Origin: an uncultured Bacilli bacterium | GTDB taxonomy: Bacteria; Bacillota_I; Bacilli_A; RF39; UBA660 | Assembly: GCA_944333305.1 (NCBI GenBank) | Contig: CALVKV010000011.1 | Coordinates: 1-19,278 of the forward strand | Length of the DNA: 19,278 nt | Reading direction: 5' to 3' | Notes under the pieces: model-generated | Databases searched by the model: none | What the model saw: only the letters and a program-made list of their open reading frames with translations | What the model was told of the DNA's origin: nothing | Shown: piece after piece, positions 15,355 through 19,278 of the stretch | How positions within the stretch are numbered: the first letter of the stretch is position 1 | Layout: every line of letters begins with the position of its first letter | Position numbers and translations under genes: made by a program

Positions 15355-16377
15355 ATGGAAAGAATTGTAACGAGTGAAGAATTAGTTGATGATGGTATAG
15401 TAGATAATACTATAAGACCAGAAGTCTTAGATGAATATATTGGACAGAGTGAAGTAAAAGAGAATATTAGAGTATTTATAGAAGCTAGTAAGATTAGAGG
15501 AGAAGTATTAGATCATGTGCTTTTATATGGCCCTCCAGGACTAGGTAAAACTACTCTTGCCTTTATTATTGCAAGAGAACTTGGTGTTAATATTAAAACA
15601 GCTAGTGGACCATCAATTGAAAAAAGTGGAGATTTAGCAGCGATACTTTCAACTCTTGAACCTGGTGATGTTTTATTTATAGATGAAATTCATAGAATGC
15701 CAAGATTCATAGAAGAGATATTATATCCAGCGATGGAAGATTTTACTTTAGATATTATTATTGGTGGAGAGGGGAGTTCTCGTAGTATTAAGATAGACTT
15801 GCCTCCATTTACCCTTGTTGGGGCAACGACAAGAGCAGGAGATTTATCAGCACCACTTAGAGACCGTTTCGGTATTATCTCTAAATTAAAATTCTATACA
15901 ACAGAAGAGTTAACTGAAATTATTAAAAGAACAAGTAGAGTATTAGAGATGCCAATAAATGAAGATGCTGCCATTGAACTTGCAAAAAGAAGTAGAGGGA
16001 CTCCAAGAATTGCTAATCGTCTCTTTAAAAGAGTAAGAGATTTTGCTTTAGTAGATAAAAAAGAATCTATAGACTTAGATGTGATGAATAAAGCCTTAGA
16101 AAGATTAAAAGTTGGTAAGAGTGGTCTTGATGAGACTGACCATCAATTATTAAGAGCAATTATTGAAAGATTTAATGGGGGACCTGTAGGAATTGACGCT
16201 CTAGCATCATCAATCGGAGAAGAAACATCTACAATAGAAGATGTAATAGAACCATACTTATTACAAGAGGGATACTTAAAAAGAACTAGTCGTGGGAGAA
16301 TGGTAACAGAAAAAGCATATAAAGAACTTAATATAAATTATCAAGGTGGTCTATTTGGAGTGGATTTAGATGTATGA
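15355..16377 (+). CDS. ruvB: Holliday junction branch migration ATPase RuvB
   Basis: The hexameric AAA+ motor that pumps DNA through the RuvA-junction complex. [11 protein letters not shown] (21-31) is the family's N-terminal signature. Walker A is GPPGLGKT (59-66) and Walker B is LFIDEIHR (107-114). Sensor 1 is GATTRAG (156-162), the arginine finger region is LRDRFG (168-173), and a winged-helix domain lies in the last 80 residues ([22 protein letters not shown]). At 340 aa it is full length. It follows ruvA by eight bases with AGGTG as ribosome binding site. The next gene overlaps its end by eight bases. Confidence 0.97.
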   Translation: MERIVTSEELVDDGIVDNTIRPEVLDEYIGQSEVKENIRVFIEASKIRGEVLDHVLLYGPPGLGKTTLAFIIARELGVNIKTASGPSIEKSGDLAAILSTLEPGDVLFIDEIHRMPRFIEEILYPAMEDFTLDIIIGGEGSSRSIKIDLPPFTLVGATTRAGDLSAPLRDRFGIISKLKFYTTEELTEIIKRTSRVLEMPINEDAAIELAKRSRGTPRIANRLFKRVRDFALVDKKESIDLDVMNKALERLKVGKSGLDETDHQLLRAIIERFNGGPVGIDALASSIGEETSTIEDVIEPYLLQEGYLKRTSRGRMVTEKAYKELNINYQGGLFGVDLDV

Positions 16378-16900
16378 AGAGTTAGTTAATAGAATAAAAG
16401 AAGAAATTTTAACTAGCAATTATAATGAATCTATCTTACCATTTCAATTGGATAATCTAAATAGTAGTGAAAGTTTTGATACTAGCAAAAAGAAAAAGAT
16501 AATAGCAGTAGATGAACTTTATAAAAAAAGAAAGACTCCTAAACACATTGAAGCCAGTTCGTTACTAGGATTGATTTCTTTTTTAAGAATATCTAGAATA
16601 TCAACTGGTTATTCACTTGAAAGTTTAGCATTCCTTGGCTTTTATTTAAGTGATTATAGTCAAGATGAATTAGACACTTTTATTACAATTAATCCATCTT
16701 CTAAAACTATTAATTTATTATGCAAAAGAATAGATAATCCCTATGAAAGAAGTAGCTATTTAGATTATTACCAAAATAAAGACTATGAATTATTGCAGGA
16801 TTTAGAAACTAAATCTAAACAAGAGATAAGAGAAAAAATTGGCTTTATAGAAAATGCTAGTTTTGACAAGGAGATGTGTTATGAAATTAGAAGAATTTGA
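16370..16900 (+). CDS. Hypothetical protein, 176 aa, between ruvB and queA
   Basis: I do not recognise a family. The protein is soluble-looking. A charged N-terminal part has a lysine-rich stretch (about 39-58, including KKKKII and YKKRKTPKH). A more hydrophobic middle follows (about 61-95, [13 protein letters not shown] and [12 protein letters not shown]), then a helical acidic/basic C-terminus. The middle helices are too short and polar to be a confident membrane span. The ATG at 16370 lies in the ruvB stop overlap, with GGAG nine bases upstream, and the last 20 bases overlap queA. It is thus locked into the operon by overlaps on both sides, which argues that it is a real, expressed gene. 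Function unknown. Confidence 0.75.
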   Translation: MYEELVNRIKEEILTSNYNESILPFQLDNLNSSESFDTSKKKKIIAVDELYKKRKTPKHIEASSLLGLISFLRISRISTGYSLESLAFLGFYLSDYSQDELDTFITINPSSKTINLLCKRIDNPYERSSYLDYYQNKDYELLQDLETKSKQEIREKIGFIENASFDKEMCYEIRRI

Positions 16901-17906
16901 TTATAATTTACCAGAAGAATTAATTGCTCAAACACCAATAAAACAAAGAGATGCTTCAAGATTAATGGTACTTGATAAAAAAACAGGAGAGCTAGTTCAT
17001 AAGCATTTCTATGATATTATAGATTACTTAAATCCCGGTGATACTTTAGTATTAAATGATACTAAAGTCTTACCTGCTAGATTAATTGGTGAAAAGATGA
17101 GTACTAAAGCTGTTATAGAAGTTCTTCTTTTAAAAAATAAAGAAAATGATATTTGGGAAACCTTAGTTAAACCAGCTAGACGTATCCATGTAGGAGATGT
17201 CGTATCATTTGGGGACGGTTTATTAAAGCTAATTTGTACTGAAGTTAAAGATGAAGGTATTAGAGTTTTTGAGGCAAGTTATAAAGGAATATTCTATGAA
17301 TTATTAGATAAACTTGGCACGATGCCTCTACCTCCATATATTCATGAAAAACTAGAAGATAAAGACAGATATCAAACTGTCTATGCCAAAGAAGTAGGTA
17401 GTGCTGCTGCTCCTACAGCAGGACTTCATTTCACAGAAGAATTACTTACTAAAATAAAAGAAAAAGGTATAAACATTGTTTATTTAACTCTGCATGTAGG
17501 ACTAGGTACCTTTAGACCTGTCAAAGTAGAAGATGTTACTAAACATAAAATGCATAGTGAATTTTATTCATTAAGTAAGAGCGGTGCAGATATTCTTAAT
17601 AAAACAAGGGAAAATGGTAAGAGAATAATAGCAGTAGGGACAACATCAACTAGGACATTAGAGACAGTTTATGGTAAGTTTGGAGAGTTTAGAGAAGATT
17701 CCGGTTTTACCGATATTTTTATCTATCCCGGAAAAGATGTTAAGAGTATAGACGGACTTATAACTAATTTCCATTTACCTAAATCAACTTTAATTATGTT
17801 AGTATCAGCAATAGCAGGGAAAGATAATATCTTAGATGCCTATAATATAGCAGTTAAAGAAAAATATAGATTCTTCTCTTTTGGAGATGCTATGTTTATA
17901 AAATAA
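16881..17906 (+). CDS. queA: S-adenosylmethionine:tRNA ribosyltransferase-isomerase QueA
   Basis: Transfers and rearranges the ribosyl group of SAM onto preQ1 in tRNA (position 34 of Tyr, His, Asn and Asp tRNAs), making epoxyqueuosine. Family motifs run in order: [14 protein letters not shown] near the start, [55 protein letters not shown] and [17 protein letters not shown]. At 341 aa the length is standard. AAGGAG (16868-16873) seven bases before the ATG at 16881 fixes the start; an in-frame ATG at 16854 would overlap the preceding gene further. In many Bacillota queA sits beside tgt after ruvAB. Here tgt is not adjacent, and trigger factor follows under its own promoter. Confidence 0.97.
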   Translation: MKLEEFDYNLPEELIAQTPIKQRDASRLMVLDKKTGELVHKHFYDIIDYLNPGDTLVLNDTKVLPARLIGEKMSTKAVIEVLLLKNKENDIWETLVKPARRIHVGDVVSFGDGLLKLICTEVKDEGIRVFEASYKGIFYELLDKLGTMPLPPYIHEKLEDKDRYQTVYAKEVGSAAAPTAGLHFTEELLTKIKEKGINIVYLTLHVGLGTFRPVKVEDVTKHKMHSEFYSLSKSGADILNKTRENGKRIIAVGTTSTRTLETVYGKFGEFREDSGFTDIFIYPGKDVKSIDGLITNFHLPKSTLIMLVSAIAGKDNILDAYNIAVKEKYRFFSFGDAMFIK

Positions 17907-17909
17907 GCC

Positions 17910-17938
17910 TTGAAAAACTAAATTAGATAATATATAAT
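17910..17938 (+). promoter_or_regulatory. Strong sigma-A promoter for tig
   Basis: TTGAAA (17910-17915), a 17-base spacer and a perfect TATAAT (17933-17938). This is the best consensus match in the window. Transcription should start near 17944-17945, only a few bases before GGAGG (17948-17952), so the leader is very short. Confidence 0.7.
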
Positions 17939-17959
17939 AAGCGTATTGGAGGAAGATTT

Positions 17960-19246
17960 ATGGAAAAAAAAGAAACTAAAAAAGAAACAAATAAGAAAAA
18001 TTATCATAATATTGAAATAAAAGTTGAAGGAAAAGAATGGACTGACGCTATTGATAAAGCTTTCAAAGAAAAAGTAAAGAAAGTGAGTGTTGATGGCTTT
18101 AGAAAAGGAAAATGTCCAAAAAATATTTATGACAAGAAATTTGGGCAAGACTATTTAATAGACGCAGCAGACATAGTATTACAAGATGCATATACTAAAG
18201 CATTGGAAGAAAATAACTTAGTACCAGTAGTACAACCTGAGCCTAATTTAAAGAGTCTTGATGAAAAAAGCGTTACTTTTACTTTTAAAATTATTACTAA
18301 ACCAGAAGTTAAAATTAGTAAATATAGAGACTTAGGTATTAAACCTAATGAAGTTAAAGTAACAAAAGAAGAAATAGATCATGAAATTGGTCATTTACTT
18401 GAGAGATTCGAAGAATTAGTTACTAAAGATGAAAATGGTAAAGTAGAAAATGGTGACGTTGCTATCATTGACTTTGAAGGCTTTAAAGATGGAGAGCCTT
18501 TTGAAGGTGGAGCTGGAGAGAATTACTCTCTTGAAATAGGAAGTGGTACTTTTATTCCAGGCTTTGAAGAACAATTAATTGGTATGAAGTCTGGAGATGA
18601 GAAAGATATTAAAGTAACATTCCCAGATGATTATATGGAAGAGTCTCTAAAGGGACAAGAAGTAACATTCAAAGTTAAAGTACATGAAATTAAGACTAAA
18701 GAAAAAAGAGAACTTGATGAAGATTTCTTCTTTGATCTTGGTATTGAAGGCGTTAATGATGAAGAAAGCTTAAGAAAAGAAGTAGAAGCTAATATTAAAG
18801 CTAATAAAGATATGGAAGAAGAAAATAACTACATTGATAGATTATTAGAAGCTGTATCTAAAAATGTTGAAGTTGATATTCCAGAAGAAATGGTTAATGA
18901 AGAAGTTGAAAGGCTATTTAGAAGAACAGAACAACAAATGGCTATGCAAGGAATTAGTTTAGATTTATATTATCAAGTTACAAAATCTACTGAAAAGGAT
19001 TTAAAAGATCAACTAGAAAAAGAAGCATATCAAAATGTTTTATATCGTTTAATGCTTGAAGAAATCATGAATATAGAAAAGATTGAAGTAACAGAGAGTG
19101 AAGCTATGGAAGAAGCTAAACGTCTTGCTGAAAGATACCAAATGGAACTTGATGCTTTCTTAAATGAGTTTGGTGGTATTGAGATGGTACAGTACGACCA
19201 AGAGATGAGAAAAACTATTGAATTATTAAAAGAATTAAATAAATAG
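17960..19246 (+). CDS. tig: Trigger factor, ribosome-associated chaperone and peptidyl-prolyl isomerase
   Basis: Binds at the ribosomal exit tunnel and protects nascent chains. The ribosome-docking signature is GFRKGK (46-51). The FKBP-type isomerase domain spans about 163-244 (NGDVAIIDFEGFKDG, GSGTFIPGFEEQLIGM). The C-terminal and linker helices form the chaperone arms (about 115-160 and 250-428). At 428 aa it is full length. The first 14 residues (MEKKETKKETNKKN) are a lysine/glutamate-rich stretch where family members normally have the first beta strand of the ribosome-binding domain. The signature is at nearly the usual distance from the start. GGAGG (17948-17952) lies seven bases before the ATG. 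It has its own promoter after queA. In other Bacillota tig often precedes clpX; the window ends before that can be checked. Confidence 0.96.
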   Translation: MEKKETKKETNKKNYHNIEIKVEGKEWTDAIDKAFKEKVKKVSVDGFRKGKCPKNIYDKKFGQDYLIDAADIVLQDAYTKALEENNLVPVVQPEPNLKSLDEKSVTFTFKIITKPEVKISKYRDLGIKPNEVKVTKEEIDHEIGHLLERFEELVTKDENGKVENGDVAIIDFEGFKDGEPFEGGAGENYSLEIGSGTFIPGFEEQLIGMKSGDEKDIKVTFPDDYMEESLKGQEVTFKVKVHEIKTKEKRELDEDFFFDLGIEGVNDEESLRKEVEANIKANKDMEEENNYIDRLLEAVSKNVEVDIPEEMVNEEVERLFRRTEQQMAMQGISLDLYYQVTKSTEKDLKDQLEKEAYQNVLYRLMLEEIMNIEKIEVTESEAMEEAKRLAERYQMELDAFLNEFGGIEMVQYDQEMRKTIELLKELNK

Positions 19247-19278
19247 TTGCTAGATTTAAAAATCTTTGATAAAATTAC

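Noticed and set aside
19252..19271. Short hairpin (19252-19257/19260-19265) and a TTGATA after tig
   Set aside because: The hairpin has almost no loop and no T-run. The TTGATA could be a -35 of a following promoter, but its -10 would lie outside the window.
1..19278. Mycoplasma-type genetic code (TGA as Trp)
   Set aside because: TGA ends several genes at expected family lengths (cmpB-like, ruvB), and conserved Trp positions use TGG.
1..19278. A defence island, prophage or CRISPR array
   Set aside because: Apart from the single YhcG-like nuclease there are no phage, transposase, restriction or Cas genes, and no spaced direct repeats were seen.

Overview
The window is a gene-dense, very AT-rich stretch of bacterial chromosome. 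It carries 19 complete protein genes plus the 3' end of one more; all but one lie on the + strand. The gene set and order fit a low-GC Bacillota: murG-murB-divIB order, ruvAB without ruvC, a CBS/DRTGG family II pyrophosphatase, UppP, AGGAGG-type ribosome binding sites and AGA as the dominant arginine codon. TGA is used as a real stop (cmpB-like gene, ruvB, the gene after ruvB) and Trp is TGG, so the code is standard rather than Mycoplasma-type. Peptidoglycan and division genes show a walled cell. An uncultured gut Bacilli/Erysipelotrichia-like lineage near the Mollicutes is plausible, but that placement is inference.

Layout. (1) 1-3240: the tail of an unknown gene, an unrecognised 394-aa protein, a Mn-type cation diffusion facilitator with a hairpin terminator, and a second unrecognised protein (323 aa) with its own promoter. 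(2) 3304-5655: the regulated family II pyrophosphatase as a single-gene unit with promoter and terminator, then a 219-aa protein with a transglutaminase-like Cys/His/Asp pattern. (3) 5691-9072: a promoter and four closely spaced genes, uppP, a YhcG/DUF1016 PD-(D/E)XK nuclease, a ZIP metal transporter and a CmpB/PF06541 membrane protein. (4) 9125-13273: a promoter, phosphoglucomutase/phosphomannomutase, murG, murB, divIB and a bidirectional terminator shared with a convergent DUF192-like gene. (5) 13669-17906: yebC, a small four-helix membrane protein, ruvA, ruvB, an unknown 176-aa protein and queA, several overlapping. (6) 17910-19246: trigger factor (tig) behind its own strong promoter.

How the genes relate: uppP (recycling of the lipid carrier), the sugar mutase, murB and murG (lipid II synthesis) and divIB (septum assembly) all serve the cell envelope. 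The CDF and ZIP proteins handle divalent metals, and the CBS-pyrophosphatase is itself metal dependent. yebC, queA and tig act in or around translation, and ruvAB in Holliday junction migration. No gene-free stretch exceeds about 100 bases, and I see no tRNA, rRNA, CRISPR array, insertion sequence or riboswitch.

Most of the window is ordinary housekeeping DNA. The parts worth a second look are the unknown genes embedded in conserved operons, the lone YhcG nuclease, substitutions at metal or catalytic positions, and a repeated start-site arrangement in which an in-frame ATG abuts the Shine-Dalgarno sequence nine bases before the likely true start. I do not see a convincing new multi-gene system.
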